From: CALBPI01 sp038521865
GTDB taxonomy: Bacteria; Pseudomonadota; Gammaproteobacteria; Steroidobacterales; Woeseiaceae
DNA: 64,000 nucleotides
Assembly: GCA_038521865.1 (NCBI GenBank)
Contig: JBCBKO010000001.1
Span: 806,001-870,000, forward strand
Direction of reading: 5' to 3'
In this document: positions 50,868 through 60,463 of the stretch, in pieces
Layout of the letters: each line of letters opens with the position of its first letter
Numbering within the stretch: position 1 is the first letter of the stretch
Translations under genes and position numbers: made by a program
Notes under the pieces: model-generated
What the model saw: only the letters and a program-made list of their open reading frames with translations
The model's database searches: none
What the model was told of the DNA's origin: nothing

Positions 50868-51843
50868 TTGGTCCCGTCAGTCTGCCTGTCGCGACCAGGC
50901 ACTGGTGAATCTGAGCAATCATCGATAGCGCGATACTGGCAGGTTCTCTGCCGCCAATATTGAGTCCCGCCGGTCCGTACAGCACCTCACCCAGCGCTTC
51001 GATTTGAGGCACTGCTTTAACGAGGCGCTCTCGCCGATGCGGCGGCCCCAGAAGACCGATGTACTGCCAGTGAGCGTGCCGGGCAATCGCGGTCAGGTAC
51101 TCGATATCATTTTCCAAATGGTGACTCATTACGACAACCGCGTCGTAATGCTGCATCTCAAGGTCTCGGGTGAGCTCAGCGACTGAGTCACCGGTGATTA
51201 CGACCGCACCTTCCGCAGCCCTCGAATCCACGTAGTGCGGACGGTGCTCTGCCACCGTCACTCGCCATCCCATAGCCGTTGCCAGATCGACGAGCGGCGA
51301 GACGTCTTCGCCGCCGCCACACACCAGGACGTTGGGGGTTGCAGTAATCAGGAAACCGCCTGATATCCAAGTGTCCGAGAGCTCAAATGATGTCGACCCT
51401 TGCGCGGCTTCGACAAGGTGCCATTGCAGCTGTCCCAAACTGCCTTCGAGCGTTACCTTGGACAGTCTGCCATCCGCGTAGCGCTTCGCAAGTTCAACAA
51501 ACACACGCAGCGCGTCGCCTCGCAAACACTCAAGCAGAATCTGAAGGCGGCCATCGCAACCGGCGCCCATTCCCCAAAGCGCATCGTGCTCCCCTCCAAG
51601 ATCGTAGTCGACAATAGCGGCACCACCACTTCGCAACACATCCTGAGCGCGAAGGGCAAGATCGCCCTCGACACATCCACCGGACAGCAACCCCTGGAAC
51701 AGGCCGCTGTCGGTGATCAGCATGAAATCGCCGGGCTTGGCATACGTAGAACCAGAGGTGGCAACCACCAGGGCAAACACCATCTCATGGCCATCATTTC
51801 GCCAGATTTCGAACTGCCTGAAGAGCCTATTCTTGTGCCGCAC
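50851..51843 (-). CDS. XdhC/CoxI family molybdenum cofactor insertion protein
   Basis: The 330-residue protein has the XdhC N-terminal domain with VATSGSTYAKPGDFMLI and LSGGCVEGDLAL (conserved Cys), and a Rossmann domain with VLVCGGGEDVSPLVDLA. MSHHLENDIEYL, YIGLLGPPHRRERL and LYGPAGLNIGGREPASIALS follow. XdhC binds and sulfurates molybdopterin cofactor for xanthine dehydrogenase-like enzymes. GTG at 51843 has GAGG 6 nt upstream. The molybdoenzyme it serves is not in the window, but moa/mob/moc genes are at 37.9-41.3 kb. Confidence 0.9.
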   Translation of the reverse strand: MRHKNRLFRQFEIWRNDGHEMVFALVVATSGSTYAKPGDFMLITDSGLFQGLLSGGCVEGDLALRAQDVLRSGGAAIVDYDLGGEHDALWGMGAGCDGRLQILLECLRGDALRVFVELAKRYADGRLSKVTLEGSLGQLQWHLVEAAQGSTSFELSDTWISGGFLITATPNVLVCGGGEDVSPLVDLATAMGWRVTVAEHRPHYVDSRAAEGAVVITGDSVAELTRDLEMQHYDAVVVMSHHLENDIEYLTAIARHAHWQYIGLLGPPHRRERLVKAVPQIEALGEVLYGPAGLNIGGREPASIALSMIAQIHQCLVATGRLTGPISSRG

Positions 51844-51913
51844 TCACTACCTCGGTTGCATGCCACCTTTGCCCTGCGCATGATACCGGCCACGACATCT
51901 GAAGGGGACAACC

Positions 51914-52570
51914 ATGGCTGAATCAACGTCAGTCCGACTACTCGGTTACTACCGCAGCTCTACGACCTATCGGACACGGATCGCCCTGAATCTGAAAGGC
52001 ATTGCATTTGAGAGTATCGATATTCGTCTGGACAGAGGCGCGCAACACGACGAAGCGTTCATGCAGATGAACCCGATGGCGGGGGTGCCTGTGCTTGAAA
52101 TTGACGGTCTGGAACTGCTGCAGTCACCGGCGATTATTGACTATCTTGAGGAGCACTACCCAGCACCCGCACTGCTTCCCTCTGACATCGCCCCGCGTCA
52201 ACGGGTGCGCGAGCTCAGCGCCTTGATTGGTTGCGACATTCACCCAATCAACAACCTCAGGATCCTGCAACACTTGCGCGCCGAGTTTGGCGCCGACACA
52301 GAAGCGATCGGCACATGGAATCGCCATTGGATGTCAAAAGGATTCACTGCCTTCGAAGCACTGCTAAATCGTACCGATAGAGCACCGGGATATTGCGTCG
52401 GTGATCACACCACAATCGCCGAGTGTTTCTTGTTGCCGCAGCTGTACAACGCGCGACGATTCGAGGTTGATCTGGCGCGCTATCCTGAAATCAGCAAAAT
52501 CGAGCATCGCTGTCTAAACGAGCCAGCGTTTATTGATGCCCACCCGGACCAGTTCAAACCCGTCGATTAG
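51914..52570 (+). CDS. maiA: Zeta-class glutathione S-transferase (maleylacetoacetate isomerase type)
   Basis: The 218-residue protein begins LLGYYRSSTTYRTRIALNLKG, the Ser-containing zeta-GST glutathione site, with GVPVLEIDGLELLQSPAIIDYLEE and IGCDIHPINNLRILQHL. MaiA isomerizes maleylacetoacetate in tyrosine degradation. Homogentisate genes are not adjacent, so another substrate is possible. It is divergent from xdhC, and its stop overlaps the convergent MFS transporter gene by 4 nt. Confidence 0.9.
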   Translation: MAESTSVRLLGYYRSSTTYRTRIALNLKGIAFESIDIRLDRGAQHDEAFMQMNPMAGVPVLEIDGLELLQSPAIIDYLEEHYPAPALLPSDIAPRQRVRELSALIGCDIHPINNLRILQHLRAEFGADTEAIGTWNRHWMSKGFTAFEALLNRTDRAPGYCVGDHTTIAECFLLPQLYNARRFEVDLARYPEISKIEHRCLNEPAFIDAHPDQFKPVD

Positions 52571-53847
52571 GTGGAATCATTCGCACGAGCCAAGTCACCC
52601 GGCAAATGCACGCCCGCGCGGTAGAAGTGCCACATGCTCCACACTGCGATGAGATTTAAAGACAGTAATGCATAGCGCATGCTGTCGTTGCCATATCGCG
52701 GCGCCAGGAAGTCGGATACTGCGCCGACAACCAACGGACCTAATGCCAATCCGATCAAATTGATGATCAGTAGTAATACCGCTGCCGCCATACCTCGCAT
52801 TCGCAAATTCGCAAGACTCTGTGTCTGAGCGAAACTGGTCGCTTGATAAAAGTTACTCAGCGCCGCAGGAATAATAAAAATCCAGAGCGCGACATAGGGG
52901 CTGTCAACGAGGTATACCGCGATCGAGAACGGGAGAGAGATGACACCAGCAAGAACGACCGTCCACAGTTTCCACCGAGCGTCAGACAGCCCGAATTTAT
53001 CGGAGGCGTAGCCACCAAAGAATATGCCAGCCCCACCGGATATGCCCAAAATCAAACCCAACCAAAATCCAATTTCCCCAGTCGGCATGGCATGCGTTCG
53101 AACGAGAAAAGTCGGAAAAAAGGTGACCACGCCGTAACCGGTGAACGCTGCTAAACCGGCACCGAATGCCAGATGCACGAACGAGCGTCGGCGCAGCATG
53201 AATTCGAAGGTATCGACGATACTCGGCCGCCCTTCCCCAGTCTCCCGAGCCTCGGAGTGACCGCGGGGCGGCTCCCAAACCGTGAATCTGAAAATCAGCG
53301 CCAACAGAATGCCAGGGATGCCCACGATGAAAAATGCCACGCGCCAGCCATAGAGCTCATCGATACGTCCGCCGATGAACAATCCGAACATGATGCCGAG
53401 CGAGATGCCCAACGAGTAAACACCGAGTGCAGTGGCTCGGTGTTTTGGCGGAAAATAATCGGAAATCATGCTGTGCGCTGGCGGACTACAACCCGCCTCG
53501 CCAACACCGACGCCCATTCGTGCAAGCCCGAGTTGCACGAAATTCTGCGCCATGCCGCAGAGTGCGGTCATCGCACTCCAGACGGTCAATGCAATCGCAA
53601 TCAGATTGCGTCGATTGCCGCGGTCGGCAATGGTGGCGATCGGTACACCCAGCGTCGCGTAAAAAAGAGCGAAGAACGCCCCGGCCAGCAAGCCGGCCTG
53701 TTTGTCGCTGATAACAAGTTCTTCCTGAATGGAGGGCAGCAGGATCGATATGATCTGACGATCAATGAAGTTCAGCGTGTAGACAACGGTAAGAATGCCG
53801 AGCGCGTAATACGCTCTTGGGTCTATACGACCGGACTCCTGAGACAT
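52567..53847 (-). CDS. MFS transporter, spinster-like
   Basis: This 426-residue, 12-helix major facilitator has the motifs FIDRQIISILLP in helix 1, GVPIATIADRGNRR after helix 2, RMGVGVGEAGCSPPAHSMISDYFPPKHR and a mid-loop GRPSIVDTFEFML. These are typical of the spinster-homologue group, which includes sphingolipid and small organic acid exporters. The substrate is unknown. It lies 63 nt downstream of typA. I see no terminator or clear promoter between them. Confidence 0.88.
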   Translation of the reverse strand: MSQESGRIDPRAYYALGILTVVYTLNFIDRQIISILLPSIQEELVISDKQAGLLAGAFFALFYATLGVPIATIADRGNRRNLIAIALTVWSAMTALCGMAQNFVQLGLARMGVGVGEAGCSPPAHSMISDYFPPKHRATALGVYSLGISLGIMFGLFIGGRIDELYGWRVAFFIVGIPGILLALIFRFTVWEPPRGHSEARETGEGRPSIVDTFEFMLRRRSFVHLAFGAGLAAFTGYGVVTFFPTFLVRTHAMPTGEIGFWLGLILGISGGAGIFFGGYASDKFGLSDARWKLWTVVLAGVISLPFSIAVYLVDSPYVALWIFIIPAALSNFYQATSFAQTQSLANLRMRGMAAAVLLLIINLIGLALGPLVVGAVSDFLAPRYGNDSMRYALLSLNLIAVWSMWHFYRAGVHLPGDLARANDST

Positions 53848-53910
53848 GTCGACCCCCCGGCGACGTGATCAAGGTGCCGATACTACGCACATCGGTACAC
53901 GCTTGGCCAG

Positions 53911-55740
53911 TCAACCCGCCTTGGCTTGGCGCGAGGCGCGTTTTCGATCCGATTCTCCGAGTAGTTTTTTCCGCAGTCGGATGCTGGTCGGTGTGACCTC
54001 AACGAGTTCATCGTCGTCGATAAACTCGAGGGCCTGTTCGAGAGACATCTTAACGGGCGGCGTCAGGAGCAGATTCTCATCCGAACCGGCAGCACGGATA
54101 TTCGTTAGTTGCTTTGCCTTGGTTGGGTTGACGACGAGGTCATTTCCACGACTATGAATACCGACGAGCATACCCTCGTAGACTTCGGCACCATGATCGA
54201 CAAACAATCGGCCCCGCTCCTGGAGATTGAACAATGCGTACGCTAGCGCCTTGCCCGCCACGTTTGAAATCAGGACACCGTTGTTTCTCTGACCAATCGC
54301 CTGTTCGACCTTGGGCCCGTAGGCTTCGAACACATGATAGATCAACCCTGTTCCCGCGGTTGCACTCAAGTATTCAGTTCGGAAACCGATGAGACCGCGA
54401 GAAGGGATTCGGTATTCGAGTCGACTCCTGCCCTGTTGCTCGGCCGTCATTGAAAGCAACTCGCCCTTACGCTCCGCTAGCCGGGTCATGACGGCACCCT
54501 GATAATCATCGTCAAAATCGACTGTGAGCATCTCGTAGGGCTCTAGTACCTGCCCGTCACGCTCGATCTCGATCACTTCCGGGCGGGATACCGCAAGCTC
54601 ATAACCCTCGCGCCGCATCGTTTCGATCAGCACTGACAGATGTAACTCGCCTCGGCCCGACACTTTGAACTTATCAGGGTCGTCCAATTGCTCAACGCGA
54701 AGCGCAACGTTGTGCTTGAGCTCCTGTTGCAGGCGTTCACTGATTTGTCGGCTGGTCAGGTATTTCCCCTCGCGACCTGACATTGGAGACTGATTGACCT
54801 GGAAGGTCATGCTGATGGTGGGCTCATCAACGGTCAACGCGGGTAGTGCATCCGCCTCTCCCCGCGGACACAACGTATCCGAGATCGAAAGCGGATCGAC
54901 GCCACTGAACGCAACGATGTCGCCCGCGTTGGCTTCATCGATACGCACACGATTCAGTCCATGGAATCCGTACAGCTCCAGGATACGCGCGTTGCGCTCG
55001 TTGCCCATGGCATCAACAACAGTCAGCGGTGTATTCGGGATCGCCTGGCCGCGACTGACACGGCCGATGCCGATCACACCGACGTAGGGGTCGTAATCGA
55101 GGCTAGACACCTGCAACTGCAGTGCGCCCTGTGCGTCGACATCGGGCGCCGGGACGTGACGCGTAATGGCATCGAACAGCGGCTGCATGTCACCCTCTCT
55201 AACGGTGTCATCCTCGCTGGCATAGCCTGCAAGGCCGCTTGCATATATTACCGGGAAATCCAGTTGCTCATCCGTCGCACCAAGTCGATCAAACAGATCG
55301 AATGTCTGGTCCAACACCCAGTCGGGACGTGCACCATCGCGGTCGATCTTGTTGATCACCACCAACGGCGTGAAGCCACGCGCAAATGCTTTTGCCGTGA
55401 CAAAACGGGTTTGCGGCATAGGCCCTTCGACGGCATCCACCAGCAACAACACGCTGTCAACCATCGACAATACGCGCTCAACTTCGCCACCGAAGTCGGC
55501 ATGCCCTGGCGTGTCTACAATATTGATGCGCCAGTCATTCCACGCGATCGCCGTATTTTTCGACAGGATCGTGATCCCGCGCTCGCGCTCGAGGTCGTTC
55601 GAATCCATGATCCGATCCGGTGCGTCGGCGCGCGCATCGAGCGTTCCTGACTGGCTCAGCAACTGATCGACCAATGTGGTCTTGCCATGGTCGACATGCG
55701 CAATAATCGCAATATTGCGAAGCTTCAGAGGCGTGGTCAT
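53911..55740 (-). CDS. typA: Ribosome-associated GTPase TypA/BipA
   Basis: The translational GTPase (609 aa) is needed under cold and other stress. G1 is AHVDHGKTTL, followed by ERERGITILSKN, DTPGHADFGGEV and NKIDRDGARPDW. Domains II and III and the TypA-specific C-terminal domain (VDDEVLRYRIPSRGLIGFRTE-type block, seen here as RLEYRIPSRGLIGFRTE) are present, ending KRASRQAKAG. The length matches E. coli BipA. The convergent neighbour is not related. Confidence 0.96.
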   Translation of the reverse strand: MTTPLKLRNIAIIAHVDHGKTTLVDQLLSQSGTLDARADAPDRIMDSNDLERERGITILSKNTAIAWNDWRINIVDTPGHADFGGEVERVLSMVDSVLLLVDAVEGPMPQTRFVTAKAFARGFTPLVVINKIDRDGARPDWVLDQTFDLFDRLGATDEQLDFPVIYASGLAGYASEDDTVREGDMQPLFDAITRHVPAPDVDAQGALQLQVSSLDYDPYVGVIGIGRVSRGQAIPNTPLTVVDAMGNERNARILELYGFHGLNRVRIDEANAGDIVAFSGVDPLSISDTLCPRGEADALPALTVDEPTISMTFQVNQSPMSGREGKYLTSRQISERLQQELKHNVALRVEQLDDPDKFKVSGRGELHLSVLIETMRREGYELAVSRPEVIEIERDGQVLEPYEMLTVDFDDDYQGAVMTRLAERKGELLSMTAEQQGRSRLEYRIPSRGLIGFRTEYLSATAGTGLIYHVFEAYGPKVEQAIGQRNNGVLISNVAGKALAYALFNLQERGRLFVDHGAEVYEGMLVGIHSRGNDLVVNPTKAKQLTNIRAAGSDENLLLTPPVKMSLEQALEFIDDDELVEVTPTSIRLRKKLLGESDRKRASRQAKAG

Positions 55741-55749
55741 TGTGTGTTC

Positions 55750-57558
55750 CTAGAATGAGCAGGGTGTCACGCTGGTTCTGCAGTCAAGACCATCCGGTCC
55801 AAGTGCTAGCGCGTCGGGTCTGCGCGGGTCTGCAGCGCCGCGGAATAAATCGCCATCGATTGAAATGGTTTGGGCGCTGCCTTGGGTTAGGCGTCGCTCC
55901 GTGACATTGTGACCCATTGCTTTGAGTAAATCGATGGTATCGGGGCTGAAACCGGGCTCCAGCTCCAGGCGATCAGGCAACCATTGGTGATGAAACCGGG
56001 GAGCCGCCACCGCGTCCAGCACTGCCATCTCATGGTCGATCACGTTGACGATCACCTGAAGCACTGTGCTGATGATTTTGCTGCCTCCGGGAGAACCCGT
56101 CAGCAGCACCGGACGTCCATCCTTGAATACCAGTGTCGGCGTCATCGATGACAAAGGGCGCTTGCCCGGTTGAATCTCATTGGCTTCGGCACCGATCAGG
56201 CCGTAGCCATTCGGCGAACCAGGCTTTGCCGAGAAATCATCCATCTCGTTGTTCAGGAGAATGCCGGTGCCGCGCGCAGTGATCCCTGACCCGTAGGAGA
56301 AGTTGAGCGTGTAGGTGTTCACCACCGCATTGCCCGCCGCATCAACAACCGCATAGTGCGTTGTGTCCGGGCTCTCGTAGCTCTGATTGACCCCCGGCGC
56401 CACATCGCTCGACTTTCGTGCCTCTCGCACGTCAATCTGGTCGGCAATATTGCGCGCATAGGCTTTGCTCATCAGCCACTCGAATTGCTCGGCGTAGAAG
56501 TCGGGATCACCAAGATGCTCGCTGCGGTCCGCATAGGCCGTTCGCATCGCCTCGGTCATCACGTGGATCGTCCTTGCACTGCCGAATCCGAAACCGCGCA
56601 TATCGAATTGCTCGAGGACATTCAGCATCTGGACAATCAAAACACCACCCGAGCTTGGTGGTGGCATGGACACGATCTCGTAACCCCGATAGTCGCCTCG
56701 CACGGGAGTGCGCACCGCCACCTCGTAATCCGCGAGGTCCTGCTCGGTGATCAAGCCACCGTTGGCGCGCATATCCGCCACGATCCTCTTGCCTACCGCA
56801 CCACGGTAGAGCGCATCGGGCCCTTCGTCAGAAAGTTGCTGCAGTGACCAGGCAAGATCCGGTTGGCGAAGAATCTCGCCTGGCGCATAGCTGCGACCGT
56901 CTGGCTTGTAGAACACGCGGCGGGTCTCCGGATGCGAGCCTAGCCACTCCCGCTCGCTCGCAAGATTCGTCGCAAGATCATTGCTCACGCGGATGCCATC
57001 ACGTGCAAGCTCGATAGCCGGTGCAATCGCCTCTTCCCAACTCAGCGTTCCGTGTTCGCGCAACGCCTTATACATGCCCGCAACCGTGCCCGGCACACCG
57101 ACACTGCGGTAGCTGTAACGTGCTGCGCGATCATCGGCCTTCCCGGATTCGGTGATAAACATATCGCGCGATGCAGCGGCCGGCGCTCGCTCGCGGTAGT
57201 CGAGCGCGATCGTCTCTTTCGTCTCGGCATCGTAGATCAGCATGAACCCACCACCGCCAATGTTCCCGGCACGCGGCAGAGTGACCGCTAAAGCCAGTCC
57301 GACAGCGACAGCCGCGTCGACGGCATTTCCACCCTCGGCAAGAACTGCGGCGCCCACCTCTGCGGCGATCGCATTTTGCACCGCAACCATGCCACGGGAA
57401 TCCACTGCCGCGTGATGCCGCGTCGAGTAGTCGATGATCGGCTCAATCGAAGCGGGCTCGGCAAGAACCTTTGCGGGCCCCGCGATCACCACCACAATCG
57501 TCGCGGCACCGAGCGACCGCAGTAACCCGCTAAGCTTACGTGACCAGACAGGCATCAT
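55750..57558 (-). CDS. ggt: Gamma-glutamyltransferase
   Basis: This periplasmic N-terminal-nucleophile hydrolase cleaves gamma-glutamyl bonds of glutathione. The 602-residue precursor has a signal peptide (to about 33, AKVLA). The autoprocessing Thr is in DTTHYAVVDAAGN, with NVTYTLNxxYGSG-type residues (NTYTLNFSYGSG), NNEMDDF and the substrate-binding GSPGGSKI. GGGGFMLIYD and ALDYRERAP lie in the large subunit. Its start overlaps the stop of the upstream CurA-like reductase gene by 4 nt. It is 9 nt before typA. Confidence 0.94.
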   Translation of the reverse strand: MMPVWSRKLSGLLRSLGAATIVVVIAGPAKVLAEPASIEPIIDYSTRHHAAVDSRGMVAVQNAIAAEVGAAVLAEGGNAVDAAVAVGLALAVTLPRAGNIGGGGFMLIYDAETKETIALDYRERAPAAASRDMFITESGKADDRAARYSYRSVGVPGTVAGMYKALREHGTLSWEEAIAPAIELARDGIRVSNDLATNLASEREWLGSHPETRRVFYKPDGRSYAPGEILRQPDLAWSLQQLSDEGPDALYRGAVGKRIVADMRANGGLITEQDLADYEVAVRTPVRGDYRGYEIVSMPPPSSGGVLIVQMLNVLEQFDMRGFGFGSARTIHVMTEAMRTAYADRSEHLGDPDFYAEQFEWLMSKAYARNIADQIDVREARKSSDVAPGVNQSYESPDTTHYAVVDAAGNAVVNTYTLNFSYGSGITARGTGILLNNEMDDFSAKPGSPNGYGLIGAEANEIQPGKRPLSSMTPTLVFKDGRPVLLTGSPGGSKIISTVLQVIVNVIDHEMAVLDAVAAPRFHHQWLPDRLELEPGFSPDTIDLLKAMGHNVTERRLTQGSAQTISIDGDLFRGAADPRRPDALALGPDGLDCRTSVTPCSF

Positions 57559-58574
57559 TCAGCAGCCACCTGCACGACCTGTTTACCGAGGTTGCCGCCA
57601 CGCAACATGCTGATGAATGCCTCTGGCGCACTCGCGAGACCCTCGGACACCGTCTCGTGATATTGCAGTTGTCCGGTCGATAGTAACCGCCCGGCCAGCG
57701 CTGCCCACTTCGCGGCTGCATCTGGATAATTGCTGACGATGAAGCCCTGAAGCATCACATTTCGGCCGATCAACTGCGTCATGCCTTTCGGCCCCGGGGG
57801 CAACGCGTCGCGCTCCACGTTGTAGTCCGCGATCATTCCGCACAAGGCGATCCGACCAAAAACGGCCATATTGGCAATCGCTGCTTCGAATTGCGGCCCA
57901 CCGACGTTCTCGAACAAGACATCGATACCCTTCGGGAAATGGGTGCGCAGCGTCTTGCGCAGATCGCTCTCTGCGCGGTAATCAAAGGCAGCCGAAAAAC
58001 CGAGCGTGTCGGTCAGATGCGCGACTTTTTCCGGTCCTCCTGCACTGCCCACCACATGACAGCCCATCGCTCTAGCGATCTGGCCCACCACCGAGCCAAC
58101 CGCGCCGGCCGCCGCGTTCACAAAGACACTGTCGCCAGGCTGGAGTTTCGCGACCTCCATCAGCCCCACATACGCGGTCATGCCAGGCATACCAAGAATG
58201 CCGAGGTGCCAGGATAGCGGCGCATTGACGGCCGGCAACTTACGCAGACCGTCCGGGCGCATCGCCGAGTACTCCGTCCATGGCAGCATGCCGACGACAA
58301 GATCACCTTTTTGCCAACCCTCGGCTTGGCTCTCCATGACCTCAGCCACGCCACCCCCGACGATCGGCTCGCCCATCTGGAATGGTGGTACGTAACTCTT
58401 GACGTCGTTCATGCGTCCGCGCATGTAGGGATCCACTGACAGGAAGCGGTGGCGCAACAAAAGCTCGCCGGTCTTCGCTGACGGCATAGGCGCTGACTGC
58501 GATGCAAAATGCTCGGGCTTTACCCAACCGTCAGGGCGGCTAGCCAGGACGATGCTTTGTTGTGATTCACTCAT
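57555..58574 (-). CDS. NADPH-dependent enal/enone reductase, CurA/MDR family
   Basis: The 339-residue zinc-independent medium-chain dehydrogenase/reductase opens IVLASRPDGWVKPEHF. RFLSVDPYMRGRM, GMPGMTAYVGLMEVAK, VNAAAGAVGSVVGQIA (the NADPH-binding AAxGxxG motif) and FENVGG follow. This is the leukotriene/prostaglandin reductase and curcumin reductase group. The substrate is probably an alpha,beta-unsaturated aldehyde or ketone. Its stop overlaps ggt by 4 nt. A link between enal detoxification and glutathione turnover is possible. Confidence 0.9.
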   Translation of the reverse strand: MSESQQSIVLASRPDGWVKPEHFASQSAPMPSAKTGELLLRHRFLSVDPYMRGRMNDVKSYVPPFQMGEPIVGGGVAEVMESQAEGWQKGDLVVGMLPWTEYSAMRPDGLRKLPAVNAPLSWHLGILGMPGMTAYVGLMEVAKLQPGDSVFVNAAAGAVGSVVGQIARAMGCHVVGSAGGPEKVAHLTDTLGFSAAFDYRAESDLRKTLRTHFPKGIDVLFENVGGPQFEAAIANMAVFGRIALCGMIADYNVERDALPPGPKGMTQLIGRNVMLQGFIVSNYPDAAAKWAALAGRLLSTGQLQYHETVSEGLASAPEAFISMLRGGNLGKQVVQVAAE

Positions 58575-58643
58575 GACATACCTTTAGCGAAGAATGTAGC
58601 GCGTCAGTATACTTCACCGCCTCTCGTCCAACGGCATCACCCC

Positions 58644-59438
58644 GTGTTGACTTTTTCCTACACGCTATTGATCAGTGCAGGCGTCGTTGCCGGCCTTATG
58701 GCGGGGCTGCTCGGCATCGGCGGCGGCATCGTGCTTGTGCCGGTTCTCGTGGTCTGGCTAGAGGCCAGCGCCGTCGACCCCACCGTCTCAACACACATCG
58801 CCATTGCAACCGCACTGACGACGATGCTTGCCACTGCGCCGGCGTCCGCCCTGAGTCACCACCGGCGCGGCGCAATCGATTGGCCGCGAATTCAGCTTTG
58901 GGGGCTGCCGATGGCCATAGGCGCGATCACGGGTGCGCTGTTGGCGCGTTATATCTCCGGGAGTGCATTGCGGCTTTTGTTCTCCGGTCTTGCCGCCTTC
59001 ATCGGGGCACGCATGTTGCTCGGCAGTAAGTCCGCGTTGCGATTACCCGCAACGGCGGATCGATCGGTGATACCCGCGGTGATCGGCACGCTTTCTGCCT
59101 GGCTCGGCATCGGCGGCGGCAGCTTTTCGGTACCAACTCTGACCGGCTTCGGATTACCCGTTCGGCGCGCAGTTGGCACCTCAGCGCTGCTGGGTTTATT
59201 CATTGCGGTGCCCGCGGTGATCGGCTACGTGGTCGGCGGTACGGGCATAGCGCTGAGACCTGCTCAGACGATCGGTTACGTGCATTGGCCTGCGGCTGGG
59301 CTGCTCGCGGTAACGGCAGCATTGTTTGCCCCGGTCGGCGCAGCACTCGCACATCGAGTGTCGCCCACAGGACTCAAGCGGATTTTCGGCGCTTTCCTGA
59401 TTGCGGCGGCAATTCGCCTACTGATCAGTGTCCTGTGA
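58644..59438 (+). CDS. TSUP family permease (TauE/SafE)
   Basis: The 264-residue membrane protein has about eight hydrophobic segments and two copies of the family motif, LLGIGGGIVLVPVL (about residues 23-36) and WLGIGGGSFSVPTL, characteristic of sulfite/organosulfonate exporters. The start codon is GTG (58644), or TTG one codon later. It is divergent from the CurA-like gene. The substrate is not assigned. Confidence 0.9.
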   Translation: MLTFSYTLLISAGVVAGLMAGLLGIGGGIVLVPVLVVWLEASAVDPTVSTHIAIATALTTMLATAPASALSHHRRGAIDWPRIQLWGLPMAIGAITGALLARYISGSALRLLFSGLAAFIGARMLLGSKSALRLPATADRSVIPAVIGTLSAWLGIGGGSFSVPTLTGFGLPVRRAVGTSALLGLFIAVPAVIGYVVGGTGIALRPAQTIGYVHWPAAGLLAVTAALFAPVGAALAHRVSPTGLKRIFGAFLIAAAIRLLISVL

Positions 59439-59503
59439 TCAATCTGCGCACACGACGATATCGCTGTTAAACTCCGCGCTGGGATAGCTTCGGCCGGCAT
59501 TTT

Positions 59504-59513
59504 GGGAATTCCC
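59504..59513. promoter_or_regulatory. Palindrome upstream of the olsB-like gene
   Basis: GGGAATTCCC is a perfect 10-bp palindrome about 130 nt before the olsB-like start, in the 204-nt spacer after the TSUP gene. It could be an operator. No Pho-box repeat of the kind known upstream of phosphate-controlled lipid genes is recognizable. Confidence 0.25.
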
Positions 59514-59642
59514 TGACGAGCGGCCAAAGCAAGACTGGTCAGACGAATTGCACTACCTCCGTGATATTTCGGGCGGTATGGCGGTCAAACCAACATGGCC
59601 GGCAGCAAAGGTTTGCGTCGATCTTTCGAGGGGGAATCGGTA

Positions 59643-60449
59643 ATGAGCTCAACGCAACTTAATCGACAAGGCATAGACATCTGCCCACCTGAGGCAGATC
59701 TCGTTTCTGCGGTGTCGCAGGAGATCGGCAAATACCGGCTTCGGCTGGCGATGAATGCCGCAGACGCCGAGTCTCTCTATCGCTTGCGTTTCGAGGTCTT
59801 CAATCTCGAACTCGAGGAAGGTCTTGAGGCGTCCTACCAGACAGGCCTCGATCAAGACGCTCATGATCAGTTCTGCCATCACCTGCTGGTCGAACACCTC
59901 GAATCGGGAGACGTAGTCGGGACCTACCGATTGCAGGATGGGCGAATGGCCAACCAGGGGCCCGGGTTTTACTCGCAAGCAGAGTTTGACCTGACGCTGC
60001 TCGGCGAGGAATTGCTGGGACAATCCGTAGAACTTGGTCGAGCCTGCATCGCTCGTGAGCATCGCAATACTCGGGTACTTTTCCTGCTTTGGCGTGGACT
60101 CGCGGCATACATGAACGCGACGGGGAACCGCTACTTCTTCGGTTGCTGTTCACTTACGAGCACCGACCCGGCAGAAGGGCACGCACTTTATGATGTACTT
60201 GTAAGCAAAGGTCATATTGATCGCGAAAAGCGCGTGACCGTGCAATCAGAGTACGCTTGCCCGCCGGCTGGAGCCGGCAGACCGGACGTGAGAATTCCCA
60301 AGCTGATGCGCCTGTACCTCGGCTATGGTGCGACGATCGTCAGCGGCCCAGCAATGGACCACGAGTTTCGCACCATCGACTATCTGGCACTTTTTGATAT
60401 GGAAGCGCTGAGCGATGAGCATAAGCGCCTCTTCCTGGAGCCTCGCTAG
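59643..60449 (+). CDS. olsB: OlsB-like L-ornithine N-acyltransferase (GNAT)
   Basis: The 268-residue protein of the hemolysin/OlsB GNAT group acylates ornithine to lyso-ornithine lipid. Characteristic blocks are YRLRFEVFNLEL, DQFCHHLLVEH, VVGTYRLQ, SVELGRACIAREHRN and LLWRGLAAYM. ATG at 59643 is preceded by GAGGGGG. A longer frame from 59595 is less likely. It is followed 14 nt later by a PlsC-like acyltransferase, the olsB-olsA arrangement. The PlsC-like partner supports the ornithine-lipid assignment, although the OlsB branch also includes PEP-CTERM/exosortase-associated acyltransferases. Confidence 0.85.
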   Translation: MSSTQLNRQGIDICPPEADLVSAVSQEIGKYRLRLAMNAADAESLYRLRFEVFNLELEEGLEASYQTGLDQDAHDQFCHHLLVEHLESGDVVGTYRLQDGRMANQGPGFYSQAEFDLTLLGEELLGQSVELGRACIAREHRNTRVLFLLWRGLAAYMNATGNRYFFGCCSLTSTDPAEGHALYDVLVSKGHIDREKRVTVQSEYACPPAGAGRPDVRIPKLMRLYLGYGATIVSGPAMDHEFRTIDYLALFDMEALSDEHKRLFLEPR

Positions 60450-60463
60450 GTCACTCGTACAGC

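Noticed and set aside
53173..53868. 231-residue plus-strand frame opposite the MFS transporter
   Set aside because: The minus strand encodes a complete 12-helix transporter. The plus-strand translation is highly charged and not family-like.
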